From Fratercula arctica (taxonomy: Eukaryota > Chordata > Aves > Charadriiformes > Alcidae): a stretch of DNA of 64,000 bases. The stretch lies in assembly GCA_947846985.1 (NCBI GenBank), contig CANTUZ010000005.1, positions 36,642,889 to 36,706,888 on the forward strand, given 5' to 3'. How positions within the stretch are numbered: the stretch's first letter is position 1; each line of letters opens with the position of its first letter. The notes below the pieces were generated by a model. The model worked only from the letters and a program-made list of their open reading frames with translations, had not been told where the DNA came from and searched no databases. Of the stretch, positions 49,749 to 63,402 are shown piece by piece. The translations under genes and the position numbers were made by a program.

Positions 49749-52700
49749 AATGGTTTTAGCTTGTGGTGCGAAGGCAAGGGGGAAACAACAGTTCCGCAAG
49801 GTTAAAAGTCATGAGTCTAGTTTGGAGCCACCAACAATATTTGTATCCAATACTGTAGCCTATTATAGTGAGAAATTCTTCATACTATACTTTTAATCAG
49901 CAGAACTATTCAGTCTATACAGGACTTCTGTACCTTAGCTGCTTATAATAAAACTGGGTAGTTAACCCTTCTTGACTTTCATCTTTTGTCTGTCTTGCTA
50001 GGTGACTGATAACCCTCAGGGAAAGCACACTTCTTCTAAGTGCGTAATACAACAGGACCTAGGTCGTTGTTGACACATTTACTGAGATCATATCAAATGA
50101 TCATAGGCAATTATTTGAAAGGAATGTTTTCAATAGATGAGAGTTGTAATAAACTGGAAAGATTAACATTTGTGTTAAGATCACAGACATAATCTATTCA
50201 TTGTATAATCTGGGTCACCAAAGAAATACCACAATATTCGTTATTACAGAAAAGGAAAAGTCTTTTGAAGGTATTTTTGTTAAAAATCCTAGTATATGAT
50301 CACAAAAGATTTTGCCTGAAGATATGACTGAACTGCTATTTTCTCCAAGCTTCTGAATGTTTTTGTATCAACAGAGAAAATTATCCACCTGAAGGTAAAG
50401 GGGCACAGCGGACATGGGGTAAAATTTGGCTATAGTCTAAAGTATGCTTTTAACTTCAAGAAATATCACTTTCATATGCTTGTGATATTAATTTAAAATT
50501 ATTTTCATTTATTCTATTACAAACAAGGAGAAAAAAAACCCAGTAGTTTTTAATTTTTTCCATATTAAGCATGGGTTATTTAAATTGACAGAATTAGCCT
50601 GAATTGAGTCACCAATATTATAATATTGATTTTATTTCAGTTACCTGACTATTGCCCTTATTCTTTTAAAACAATGACAGGTACATCACGATAATAAAAA
50701 AAAAATGGACTACTGATTGGGTTTTTGCCTCAATTGTTTTAATTTCAAGTCTTTTAACAATAAGCATGGTTTTCAATCTGTTTCTGATACAATGGCTGCA
50801 ATTGGAAAAAAGAAATGGAGGCTAAAGTGAACTTCAGTAACTGTTATTCTCATAATAAAACACAGGCATCTTATATCTTAATTTTGATATCTTGAATTTT
50901 GTTAGCAAATGGATTGGGAATTTACTTTTTTGTTTTTTGAGAAACCAGACCAAAAATGTAACATTCCTGAAAGCACTCAGTAAGCCTCCACATCTCTTGA
51001 TGATAGCCAGAAACATGGTGTTTCTTGTTTTGTTTTGTTTTTAGAAAAGGAAAAATAATTATAAAACATATTGTGCTAATAAATCAAAAAAGGCGCTTGA
51101 AATAATCTCATAAAATGTTATGGCTTAAATAATGCCCTTCATCAGTATTCTTTGTTTAACATTTTATGTTTATTGATAAATGAAGATGCATTTAAATAAT
51201 TCAAACAAAACATTAGCTGCAAGCAAGGAATTAATAATTGATAGGACTGGAAGGGCTTTTTTTCACTTGGGAAATAGATAATATTAGCTTAATGTGGGGT
51301 TGTAGGAACAGAGGAAATGTAATGGATCTGCTTGCTTTAAACTGATGATGGTTATTGTGGTCTGAAAGTTGCTACAAAGGCAAAAGCAGGACAGCTCTGT
51401 AACTGCAACGCATTTCACTCATAGGAGCTGACAATGCAAATTGTGGTTTGATATGCCAGATTTATACATGGGAGGGGATCTAATAAAATTAACATATGCT
51501 AAAGGAAAAAAATAAATGCTATTAAGCTTAAGACTGAGAATTTTAAAAGGACAAACCCATGACAGTTACGGTGTCTAAATTTGCATTTCTTTTGCCCCAG
51601 TCTCCTTTTTTATCAATACCTTCATCCATAGTTTTCTTTAAGTCAAGGAACCACTACTAACGGTACTGTAACACAGAAGCCAGTACATTCTTTAGGATTC
51701 TCAGAGGAAGACCATTTAGTCTAGAAACGCTCATCGTAAGGTTTTATTTAGACATGCCTGTAAAGAAGCCAAACTCTTCCAGCTGCGCATTTGGACATGC
51801 CAGCCTCTTCTCTGGAGATGTGGAAAAACAGCTTTGTCAGGTCCTCTGCTGGGAGAGAAATTTCTGTTGGTGATCCTCAGGTTGTGTCTGGTGATAGCAA
51901 AAACCACAGAATTACTCTGAAATCAGTTGTGTAAGTCCCATTTCCATTCACTTCTGGAGATACTAGATTCATAGTGATCTGAAAGCCTACCAAATGACAT
52001 TTTCATTTCTGTACGGTATTTATGAATCTACAATCCAGATGTTCATCCTACACAGCCAGAAATTTGCATTTGCACATGTAACCAACATTTGACTTTATTA
52101 GTTTGATATGCAGGACAAAATTTAAAATAAATAAAATAAAATGATAATATTGTACCATAAATCTAGAACAATTTCATAGATGTTATAGGTCCAACAGTGC
52201 AAGATTATAATCAGATATTTTTACTACACAATTAGAAAATTACTGTTCTTCTAATCAAAGATCTTTTAGACAGTCATAAAAAATAATATCAAAACTGTAA
52301 TCTGATCTGAAAACCAATAGCATTTTGCAGGTTTTAAAATGAAGTTCAAAAGGTCATAGCTTTATCATACTTGACCCTGACTTCAAGAAATCATGCTGTT
52401 ATGACATCAGGGAGTTTTACTTAAAGGTAGTGCTAAGAATAGACAAACACTTCTAACAAAAACACCAAACGGAACACTTTTCATTACTTAAATTGTTTGT
52501 ATCTTGTGTCATCACTTATGAAGAATGAGTGTGCCATATTACTGAAAGTGAACAGTTGTGTTTTCTACCTATTTTCCACAGGGGTAAATGGTTATAAAGG
52601 GATCAAGGCAGTGAAGAATCAAGTTCTGTATCTCTAGCTGTGCGTGCCAAGTTCATACCTGAGCATCTCCCAAAATAGGTTTTCTTAAGCAGACAGATTG

Positions 52701-55700
52701 TTAGCCTGCACCAAATTGATTTCAGAAATGCAAATGGGAGAAAGCAGCTTTGTTTTCCAGTCATTGCAACACTCGACATGACATTTAGATAGACTTGCTT
52801 GCATTGACAGTAGGCACATATGTCTACTATTTTGTTTTAAAATATATGTATTACTTTTAATAACAACATTACAGCTGTTCACAAAATGACGCCTCTAGAC
52901 AGAAGCACTACAATGAAAAGAGAGTATCAACAGAAGGACTGTATCTGCATGCAACTCTTACAGTTGCCAAGAAATGAAGATATAACATATGGTCACTTTG
53001 TAAAGGTGAGCTGAACAAAAAACAAGCAGCAACCTAGCCAATTTCTGTCATTTGAATTCTCCTGTTCAAAACCCAATTTAGTTTCATATGACTCTTGCTA
53101 ATTTGAATGATATATTTATTAAAATATGAAACAGCCAGCCCTGCAACTGGGAAAACAATTTAAAAATAAATTTGTGGAATGGTACGTTGCCAATTTTTCA
53201 CTTGTCTAGAGCCATCCTTTAAAAATTAATGTATAATTTTGCAGCAGAAGAATCGAATGCTATTAACAGCTTGCTAGTGTGAAGAGAGGAAGTTGTAACT
53301 TATATTAAATATCCCACTGTTGATATGCCTATGAATGTCTTCCCTTGATTTATCTGTTTATTGAACTGCCTTGGAAGGGCCACTCCTTATAGGAATGCAT
53401 GGGGGAATGTTAACATAACCCAAGTCTCTTTGATAATCTTTCTGGACATCACCCAGAAAATTGCAAGATTTAGGAAAAAAAGTGATAAGCTTGTAAATGT
53501 TTAATTTCCCACCGTAACAATTTATATGCTCTGTAGGCAAAGCGTGGACTCTGGACAAGCTGCTGGTTTAGGCAACATTACTGCCTTTTGTACATGAATA
53601 GCCAACAAAAATTCAGAGGTGCCTGGGTTTTTTCCATCAACAGAAAAAAAATCAGATCCTTACTATAATTCTGTTTACTGGTAATGAACATATACATCTC
53701 TGGCACCCTGAGTGCCTGAGGAAAACAACGGGAAGGAAGGGTTTTTTTGCTTACAGCACTATATCCCAAGCTGCTTTTCCTTTCTTTTTTTGCTATTTCA
53801 GATCTTTTTGCAGGTACATTCTACAGTCCCTTTTGTGCATGGTATTTTCTTAACATTTCCTCTCTGATTGTCTAATTCTCACTCTTCCACTTGTCCACAA
53901 ATGCAGAATCCTTTACAAACAGTATCCTATGCTTATATATGTGTTGTTTGGGATTATGAAATATGCCTGTGTTTAGAATAGAAGACATCACTTTTCCAAC
54001 TTCCTTGTTTAAGACATTTAATTGTTATTTAAACTATGTCACACAGAGAAGTTACAGTTACTTGCTTTATTTCCAGTGCATTTCAGCTCTGACCTTACCA
54101 AGATTATTTATAGTGTGGGCAACAACATATTGCTAGATTATTTAATCCAAGATAAAATTTAGGTTGCTCCTTAGCAAGACCCAGCTATTATTTGTCCAGC
54201 AAAGTTGGCTTAAAGAACTCCTTCTGTCTTCATTGCACCTCAATTCTCACTTTGCAGTTTCTGTAACCCAGAAGGCTGAATGATAAAAACAATAAAGGAA
54301 TGAAAAAAGAAGAAAGACAAAAGAAAAAAGCGACTATATATATAATTTCCATCAGGATTAATTCCCCTCTGATTTATCTGTTGTATCTTTATTAACTCTC
54401 TGCAGAGGATTTCTTCCTACGTACATCAGAAGTACTGAGGAAGCATTTAGGCCCATGATGTGATAAAGAACTGGAAGAGCTGTGCATCCCAGTTCCCTAG
54501 CAAAACTATCTCAACCAGTACTGTCTGTACAAGTAACTTGAGCAGAAATGTTAACTTATCACATTAAAGTGGAAAGAAATCTATCAAGCAGGAAAAATAT
54601 TTGTCACTGCACTTCTGACATAGTCCTGATGAAAGATGAGAACTTGTGAGAGAGAGAAAAATGCTGGTCTGCTTCCAGGAACAATTCAATGGCTGTGCCA
54701 GGGGTTTCTGCCCCAACTGTCGGAGCTATTTCAGACTCCAGAGTCAATGCCCGTGTAAAGCTCCAGGTCATCGCACTAGCTGCTGGTCAGAGCAAGAATA
54801 AGATTTGTTAAGACTGCTAACATTTGCATCTGGGTCAATAGGACAGAGCAGTGGGTGGGCTGAGAAAAGATCTGTACTCACTAATTAGGACAGTGCTCAA
54901 CTATCCCCATCGAAGAAGCATCTTTTGGTTTGGGATAGATGTTACAGGGAATATCAAACACAATATCCAGCAGTGCAATTTTTTGGTTGATCAGGTAACC
55001 ACCACATGTTCAGCCAATTCTGCAGGAGAATCAAGTACCACAGCAGTTCCCACACACGCACTGCAGAGTACAATGAGACACTCTTTTAAGACCTTTCTAG
55101 AAGAGATCTTCAATTTAACTCACTGCTTTTCATGGCTATAGGTCGAAGGAGTTTGCATTTGCACTGGTAAATTCCAAATATTAAACTGAACCCGTGGTCC
55201 TGTCAGTCTATTTTCTGAGTAGAACGTGATGCCCAGAGTCTACAGCATGGCCATTGTAAGCGTAGCTCACATCACGCCACTTTCCAACCCATCCGCCCAA
55301 GTACAGTCACTGAAGCCAATGTACATCTGGTAATTAGGGGAGATGACGAGTCAGCCCTTTCTCTTTATGATAACAGGAAAAATAGCTCATGTAACGCAAC
55401 ACTGTACATTGATCCTTTTTTGATCAGGGAAAAAGATTTTGCAGAGGCATCAGATCATCAGGAAAAGAGGCGAGTGTATGTGTCTATACAGCTTTGATGA
55501 GACAGTCCCTTGTGCATTAGATTCTCTTCTAATCACTTCAGTGCTCCAAAATATAGACAAACAAAAGTGAGTGCGGTGCAAGCTGAAGAAATAAAAGTAA
55601 TATTGAGAGCTGTGACCTCAATTTAAGAAAAGCTGGATGAAAAAATATATTACCTCGAGTGAGGATGAAGTGATAACATGATAATTATCTTTCCATTTCT

Positions 55701-57660
55701 AAAGATTGTTTGGGTTGAAAAAAAAATATTTGTGGGGTTGAAAGGCTATATGAGTAAAAGATGACGAATTTTAGCAAGGGTAAATTCTTGCTGAATATCA
55801 GAAAAGACTTGCTTAGGTTTCCATAGGCTATGAAACAGTTTCTCATGGGAAATGGAGAAAGTCTGGGACTTTTTAGAACAAACCTGAATAAAGCACAGAA
55901 AGATTTACTGCACTGCTGCAGGTGTGACCATCTTTTAGTTCTAATTCTTTTTTTTGTGTGTGTGGGTTACCAAACATCCTTTTGGGCATCCAAGTTATAC
56001 TGAGGACATGCAACTTAAGCTATTTTATGGTAGCATTGTATAGTAGTTTCCTTATTCTTATTTAATTTTATTTTTTTAACTTCTCTTGGCAGATATTAGT
56101 TTTTTACTACAACCTCTTTTACTGGTATGTTTCAGTTCTGGAAAAATGAAAGCACATAAAAAATATTTAATATTCATTTGAAAAAAGAAAGTGTTTAAAG
56201 GTATTTTTGATAAGGATGATGATTTGTTGGTATGGAATATTTTGATACCATGTTTTTAAATTATTTTCCATTTATGCTGGTCAGTTTAAACTTAAATAAA
56301 TCTCAGTAGAGAGGAACGATTTCAGCATAATATCTCATTTCAAAAATGCAAACCTGTTTTTTTTTTTCCTCAGAATTTAGGTTTAAAGATACTTCGAGTT
56401 CTTTTCTTTATATTCTGTCTAATTTTGGCCCGACCCCTGAATTGTAAAACTTCCCAGGAAACAAAATGAACATTTCCTCTTTAGCTTACTGAAAGCATAC
56501 TTAGTTCTTCTACTTCACAAGGTGCTGTTCTTTTATTTTATTATTTTATTTATTTTTTTCTGCTTCAATGTAATCAGAGACTTTCCAAGACACTCACTGT
56601 AGCTTCCTGATTTTGAAAGAATGTTCTGTTTCTCTGGTCTGCCTCCTTTCCAGCACTGAATAATGATAAACAGATCTTGCAAAAATCTTTTCACTGATGT
56701 TTAAATTGAGGAACAAAATTCAGAGAGAGATAAGGTATCACTTTTCACCAAACATGTTACTCTAGCTTTATATCCTACATCTTGATTTGATGCAATGTTT
56801 ATAACAACACGTTTTATGTATAATGCCATGAAGTGATGACAATCTGCTCTACTGTCATGGTGTGATGTTGAATTAATAGGAAACAAGGTGAGGGCAGAGC
56901 AGGCAATCATTGTATGTGTTAACTTCATGATTAACCATTGGGTTCTTAATAAAGTCTTACTCTACAGAACAGACTGCCAAATATTTTTGTCACTTCTACA
57001 ATATTTTGTCAAGATACATGACCTTGAAAGTCACCTTTAAAGTTATCTTAATATTTTGCGCAACTGAGACTAATGCAGCTTTTATGAACTTCAGTGAGAA
57101 CACACCTGATGCGTAAAATAATCTCTAATAGAGACTGGAATTCCTAAAAATAAATTGTATATGGTGAAGCATGTTGCAAGAGAATGCACTTAATTTCTTT
57201 CAATTTGACTAAACTTAGTGCGTGATATTCATTAATTATGCTAGAATGTTTTTCCTTAAATAGAAAATAGAATAATTGGTGCATACCATTTCCATCACAG
57301 TTTGTGAAATCTGTTTGGCAGATTACTGAGCTCAAAAGCACTTGCTCAGTTTCAAGATCATCAACTGCTTAGTGCAAAATTATTAGTTACTTGGCTTGCT
57401 GCACTAGTTCAAGAAGAACATCACACGTCCTCAGTGCAGAGAAGGCTTGTCATGACAAACTAGTCTGTTCTTCTCATCTCTCAGTGCAACTGCTTAGACC
57501 TTTTACAGCCATGGATCATCATCAGTCATTCTTGCCTACAGATCATACTTTAACTAACAAACTCCGGCTGATTCTGAGTACTTGTTTGTACGACTATTGT
57601 CTCTATGATAAGGGAACTGTAGTCAAAATGCAGCATCAAGCAATACTAGGTCATGTAAGG
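49749..57660. other. Noncoding DNA, no gene recognised
   Basis: AT-rich sequence without a recognisable gene, RNA or repeat family. Frames up to 96 codons (54,851-55,141) have no identifiable motif. A somewhat GC-richer zone lies at about 54,650-55,350. Confidence 0.5.
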
Positions 57661-57664
57661 GAGC

Positions 57665-57750
57665 ACAGCAAACAAAAAGATTCCTGCTCCATGAAGTTTA
57701 CACTCCAGGTACAAACAAGAGACAGCAAGTAGAGTATAAACAAATAGTAA
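57665..57750 (+). mobile_element. Ancient L3-like LINE 3' tail relic
   Basis: CACAGCAAACAAAAAGATTC, then CTGCTCCATGAAGTTTACAC, then ACAAACAAGAGACAGCAAG follow in order the conserved amniote L3/CR1-L3 tail: ACAGAACAAAAAGACAGTCC, then CTGCCCCAAAGAGCTTACAA, then an AGACAAGAGACAACA-type segment. This is the part of the consensus just downstream of that matched at 15,148-15,252. The comparison is from memory. The 113-codon frame that covers this stretch (57,391-57,732) is therefore unlikely to be a gene. Confidence 0.5.
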
Positions 57751-58809
57751 CACTGGTGGTTCAACAGTTAATTATCCCAACAACAATAACTTTTCTTAAA
57801 TGTTTTAGACACCATAGTAAAATACAGTTTAAAGGATGTGTGGAGAGTAGACAGTAAAAGAAGTTCACCTGTATTGTTCTCAAGCACGGAGAGCAGCAAA
57901 AAAGAACAAATGTGCCTATTTCAAATTTACCTAAATAGGAAATGAAGCTCTGAAGAGCAGGTCAGCTAGAAGCAGATATATTTATTCTCAAGCCTTTCAA
58001 GTTTGTTTGTGTTAGCCATAGAAATATTTTATTGCAATAGTAAAGAAACTAAATCTTACCACGTCCCTGCAGCTATGGACCAAAGTTAGCCAAATAATTA
58101 TCATGACCCAAGAAATAAATCCAACTGAATCTTTGCCACTCTGAAAGAAAAGCTAAGAGTTACATGCAGAAGCCTACATTTTTAAAGGTTATGAAACACT
58201 GATAAAAGTTGAAGTTTCCCATAGAAGGTTTTTACACTTATTTTTGTAAGGCCTTTATACACCTCTACAGATGTGTGTGAGATTCATGCTCATATTCTCT
58301 AGGACTTGCCCTGAGAAAAAAAATTCTATGCAAGTTCTTGTCTTTAGTAAATGTTATACAGCATATATTGTAATTAACAATCAACAGCAGCAACAAGAAG
58401 TTTGGACTACCTATTAACTGCTATGAAACAGCTTTATATTTTTGGTTTCAGCAGATGCCAAAATGTATGCCTTAATAATCATTCATTCACAAAATACCCT
58501 TAGATTTTCTACTGCATGCTTGCAATGCCTATGTGACCTGATTGAATCAAGGCCTTGAAACTCTGACCTGTCATGTCTGCTGCTCAGCCACTTTCTGTCC
58601 AAAACTGGTAGCATAAATTCACTAGCATTTATCTATTGCAATTATTTATAGTATTGCAATAGTTGGTTGATGCTTGTCCCTACAAACCCACTATGGGTTT
58701 GCCCCCCGCCGTTGTTGCTGTTGGCTGGCAGACTGCTGATTTCAGGTGGGAGTAAGCAGGCAACCAACAGGAGAGTGTTGAGCAGCTGGGAAACTTTATG
58801 GAAACTATT

Positions 58810-58838
58810 AGAGTCTAAGATCAGACTCTTTAGAGTCT
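58810..58838. repeat. AGAGTCT direct and inverted triplet
   Basis: AGAGTCT (58,810-58,816), its inverse AGACTCT (58,823-58,829) and AGAGTCT again (58,832-58,838) lie within 29 bp, so alternative small hairpins or a slipped duplication are possible. Confidence 0.6.
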
Positions 58839-61318
58839 AAGGATTATTTATACTGTAGTATGTTCTCTCTGTTTTACTGACAACAGTTAGATGTTGAGTT
58901 TTGTTGTTTCTGTACAGGTAGACAGCTATCTGTCAAAGATAAATCGTGTAGAAGTCTGCAGAGAATGTAATTTTTGCTGCTTGAGAAATTGTTTGAGACC
59001 TTGCGACATATGAGCTGAGCATGAGTGGGGCTGAGAGATCCTCAAACAAAGCAGTCCTGTGCCTGTAAAGGAAAAAAGCCTTGATGACAAAAGATATTTG
59101 AAATAGGTGAACTCTATCTATTGAGTGATAGCTCATTCAAATACTTCTGTTACAAGTGGAATTGAGATAGGAAGTACATATTCTGGAATGTTGTCTGCAC
59201 ACTAGAATATGGTGTTTGAGAAAGTGGATGGTCAAGACCTCTATTTAGATTTTCAATAATGTTTTCAAAAGTTGGTTGGGACTAATGTCAGGCTCTGACC
59301 TAAGCTTCCATGCAAAATAAACACAATCTTATCTACCCCCCGCTTTGTGACTTTCTGTCCATATTGTCTTTATTCCAGAACCTTATAATGATACTGGGGC
59401 TTGGGTTCTAAATAGTAGCCTAAATACTACATCTTCATCGAATGCAATGAAATGTGCACTTAATAGACAATGTTGACCAGAAATAGCATTGTTATTATAA
59501 AGTAAATATACATGGTTGTATTCTGATCCTCAATTAATCTACGGTTAATAGTTCTAGTCTGTTTTGCAATTAAGACACATATTTTCATCAAAATCCATTT
59601 ACAATTCTCCATTTATTTCTTATTCCATATAAGCATCAACTGCTACTTAATTCCAAGCCTGAAAACACAAAACAATGTTAAGAAGATTGCAGTCTCTGTG
59701 TTCCGCTCCCTCCCACAATCCATCTCTGTCTGCCTTTCCACCTTCTAGCTCTCTTTTTTTTTTTTAGTGGTAAAGAATATATTTATGTGTAACAGAAAGT
59801 CACAAGTGTAAAAAAGTGCTGTCTGCGAAAACAAAGAACAATTAATGAAGAAATAAAAAATATCTACAATGGAATGCCTGTTATTTGCCCTTAAGTGATA
59901 TATTAGGTACAGGAAATCACATTACAATTTGATCTATGTGTCACTTTAAGAGTGATTCTTGGATTGTGGAAGTAGCTTGTGTGTCATATGATGTAAGTAC
60001 TTTTATTGAGTAGGTAAGTATGTAATAGCTAAAAGCCTCATAAATCAGCTAAATGTTCTCCCAATTTATAGAGAATATTTGATCTGAGAACATTACCGTC
60101 TGGTGAGCCACCGAGAAAGAGAGAAGATATGAAGAGTGATGGAGATGGATATATTGGATTATTTTTTTGGATATATAGTATCTGGCGCTGGGTCTTCATT
60201 GCTTGCATCTTTTGTACTCATTAACACCTGTGCAAGTGTAATATACTACCAAATTAAAGTTTTCTACTCACTTACTTTAACACTTTTATAGCTGCTTCTC
60301 ACAAGGGTAGAGTCAGACAGAATGAAACACGGGACAGGTCTTTAATCCAGAGGTCTTTCTCTATTAAACAACACTAGCAGTTGACAAATCACATGTTTGA
60401 GGATTATTTGAAGTACGTGAGACAGTCCCAATTAATCTAGCCATTGTTTTCAGCATTACAGTCATCCGTACGTTATTAAAGCAAAGTAGTACACTTTTTT
60501 CTAATTGCAACTACAAATGACCCATGTTCAGTTTATCTCTGCATATTAATTTTTTATTGGAACAATGAGGGATTTTGAAAAACTATAAGTACATATATAA
60601 GTATATATATATAAACTATACATATAAAAGAAACAATACCATATGGATTAACTTTGATTCTCCTTTACAAGATTCTTTATGTAGTATTTAATATGTGCAT
60701 TAAAAGTATTTCATATTTAACAGCATCTGTCAGTAGTATAATAATCTGTACGCTATGATGAATCTATGTATTGACTGAAGCTGAACTTTTGAACCTGTTG
60801 CAACACAAGAAAGCAAAGAAGTGTTATTTATTTGCCGTATTGTAGTTATAAAATTAAATAACGTCTATTTGCTGTGGTTACTCAAGAAGAGTTGTTGAAC
60901 ATGCCTCTGATTGCTAAATGGATGCTTCAACATATTTTTGAAATTGTGATTTGTGAGGGCTCTGATACTCTGAGGCATTGCTTGTTGGATTGTTCACCTA
61001 TTCATATTTTATACAGCTGAATACCTTCCACTTTAAGTCACATCAGAGGCCTTTAAAAACCTTATTTCACTCAAAACCATTTTTCATCTGGAAAGTATGG
61101 AAATAGTGAAAGTCTAAAGTTTCTTTCCCTTCCCCTTTCTGGGCCACACAGGTGGTATATAAGGCATCATTCCCTGGAAAAATAAGCTCCTGTAGGTCTT
61201 ATTGTCTGGGTGAAATACTTAAAATTTCTCCTAATATATGAATTAAAAGCAGTTAGTTTTGCATGTATAATCCTTTCTGGATATTTTGCCCTGCAATTTT
61301 GGACTGATTCATTGAATT

Positions 61319-61367
61319 CTTTGAGGCTAAGAGGAAAAGATTGCCTAACAAGATATGGGGGCACACT
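61319..61367 (+). mobile_element. Possible ancient CR1/L3-like ORF2 relic
   Basis: TTTGAGGCTAAGAGGAAAAG and the following bases to GGGGGCACA resemble the stretch at 13,999-14,048 within the old LINE relic (TTTGAGGCTGAGAGGAAATG to GGGGTGTACA), with a few short gaps. In CR1-like elements this position codes for the [14 protein letters not shown] segment. Only about 50 bp can be aligned by eye, so the call is tentative. Confidence 0.35.
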
Positions 61368-63095
61368 ACTCCCTGACTAAAGACAGCACTACCTCAAGTA
61401 CCTTACATTAGAATGCACAAAATTACTACTACCATTAAACCAGTTTAAAAAAAAAGAAAGAAAAAGTGAGTGGCTTGATATACCTCTCCATGAACATAAG
61501 ACGAGGGGAAGATGCTAATCCTAACAGAGGTACAAGAATAGGCCCACCTTTTCTTCCCAAACCAACTCTTTTGCATTCACAAGCTGCTGTTCGTTGGAAC
61601 TGCTCAGTGCAAAGACCACGCAACATCTAACTCACCTGTGAGCTCGGCTTGGTTGAGCATCAGCAGGCACAGCAGTAACACAGACAGCGTGGCAGAACGC
61701 TTCTGTATTCCTTTACAAACTCTGTCTCTAGGAAAGAATATAGCCTAGTCTTACCAATTATGAATTAGATCCAGGCTGCTAAAGTGAAACTCTGCATGCC
61801 CAAGTTGCATTCCTATGTGCCATTCCACTTGTATTCTACCTGACCACATGTACTGGCTCTGAATGTCACTTAAGTTCAAGATGTGTTGGTATATGATCTG
61901 CTTAGTAAGGTCTATAAAGCTCTAACAGGATTAGTAATTCCTGTTGAAGAATGGTCCTATTCAATTATCCTAATAATTCCTCTTCGACCTTAACCTCTCT
62001 AGAAAGTAGAGATCATGCATTACATCTTCATTCTAGCTTTCCCTTCTTGAGGGTGTAACGCAACTCTTTAAATTCCATTTTCCCTAAGCTTTTTAATTTT
62101 AAAATACACTTTCCTAAAGACTCTTTTGCGGCTTTAGCTAGCTAGCCAACTCAAACTGATGTCTTTTTTTATTTTTTTTCCCAGAAATCTCCCTCACCTG
62201 CTGAAATACATACACACTGAAAACTAGAACAAATTAAAGCATGACTTCTAAAAGAAATTCAAGGCTTAGATGTCCAAAGTTTTGAGAATGAGGAAACAAA
62301 AGGACAAACATAAGTCTGACCCTATAAACCTAATGTCAATTTCAAGACTGTGATCAACATGAAATTGCCCTCAAAATCAAATATATATCAATGACAGGAT
62401 ATTCTAATAAATAAAAATCCTGCAGGTCATGTTTCTGTTGTTCTTTGGTTTTATGTAGTCCTGGTGGATGTTCTATAAATCAGAAATCTTCAGGTACTTT
62501 TTTGGGAAAAAATGCAAAACACCAGCTGTAGCAAGTGTGATCCTTCTAATCTAGAAATTAACTTAATCATAGTATAGGTATTTTGTCATCAGTCTGCTGG
62601 TGAGATAAATAGTCTTTCTCTACTGTATCTACATGACAAATGTCAGTCAAAGCAAGGCAGAATCCTTTGAAGTAGAATTGTAAGCTATAAAATTTACTTA
62701 TTTGAGAAAGGATTAATTCAAACATCAAATTAAACTCTTTGGCTTTGTACTGAAATGGAGTTATTTTTTCCCAAGTGATTTGGTCAGTCTTATATAACTG
62801 AGGAACTTGAAGTTCCAGAGTAACTAGAAGATTGGTCAATCTAAGCGAAAAGATCATTCTTGGGGAAAAATCTTGGTTATTTGCTCCTAAATTTCTGCCT
62901 TAGTTGTGCTCAGGGGTCCTCATCGAACTTCTAGTGAAATCAATGAGAGCTGGAAAAGGCCATCACAGCATAAGCTTCCTGCCTGCAGTGCCTGCCTTTT
63001 TTTTCATCTTGATGTAAAAAGAGTAGGCGTATGGCTTTGAACATGTGAGAGGGAAAGAACTGCTGCTTCAGAAGAGGACTGTGGGGATATTTTTT

Positions 63096-63160
63096 TAAGG
63101 CATAGAGGGAGTTAGGCACCTAACTGTGATTTGTGCCTTTGAAAATACCTGCTTTGCAGT
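63096..63160 (+). mobile_element. Possible ancient amniote interspersed-repeat remnant
   Basis: GGGAGTTAGGCACCTAACTG followed by TTGTGCCTTTGAAAATACC resembles a motif pair (TTAGGCACCTAA and GTGCCTTTGAAAAT) that recurs in turtle and bird interspersed repeats. The family name is not certain to me and the match is short. Confidence 0.3.
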
Positions 63161-63383
63161 CTAATAGGACAATATTGCCAAACTGTAAGCACAGATTCCC
63201 TCTCAGTGAGCGAATCTTGAAAAAAAGATCTATTATTTTTTCACTAATACAACTTTGCTTATTTTTAGGAAATTATTTGAATGCTTTTCTATTTTAAGTA
63301 CTTGTTAAATATTCAGTATTATTAAAATACCAATTTTTAAAATTCATTCTTATCTTAGCAACTAAGCATGGGAACACTAAATT

Positions 63384-63402
63384 AAAAAAAAAAAAAAAAA
63401 AA
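63384..63402 (+). repeat. Poly(A) tract, 19 A
   Basis: Nineteen consecutive A. No retroposon body or target-site duplication is evident. Confidence 0.95.

Noticed and set aside
49490..49777. 95-codon minus-strand frame
   Set aside because: It is antisense to the CR1 3' end at 49,546-49,748.
57391..57732. 113-codon plus-strand frame as a small gene
   Set aside because: Its 3' third overlaps an L3-like repeat tail, and it has no recognisable domain or splice context.
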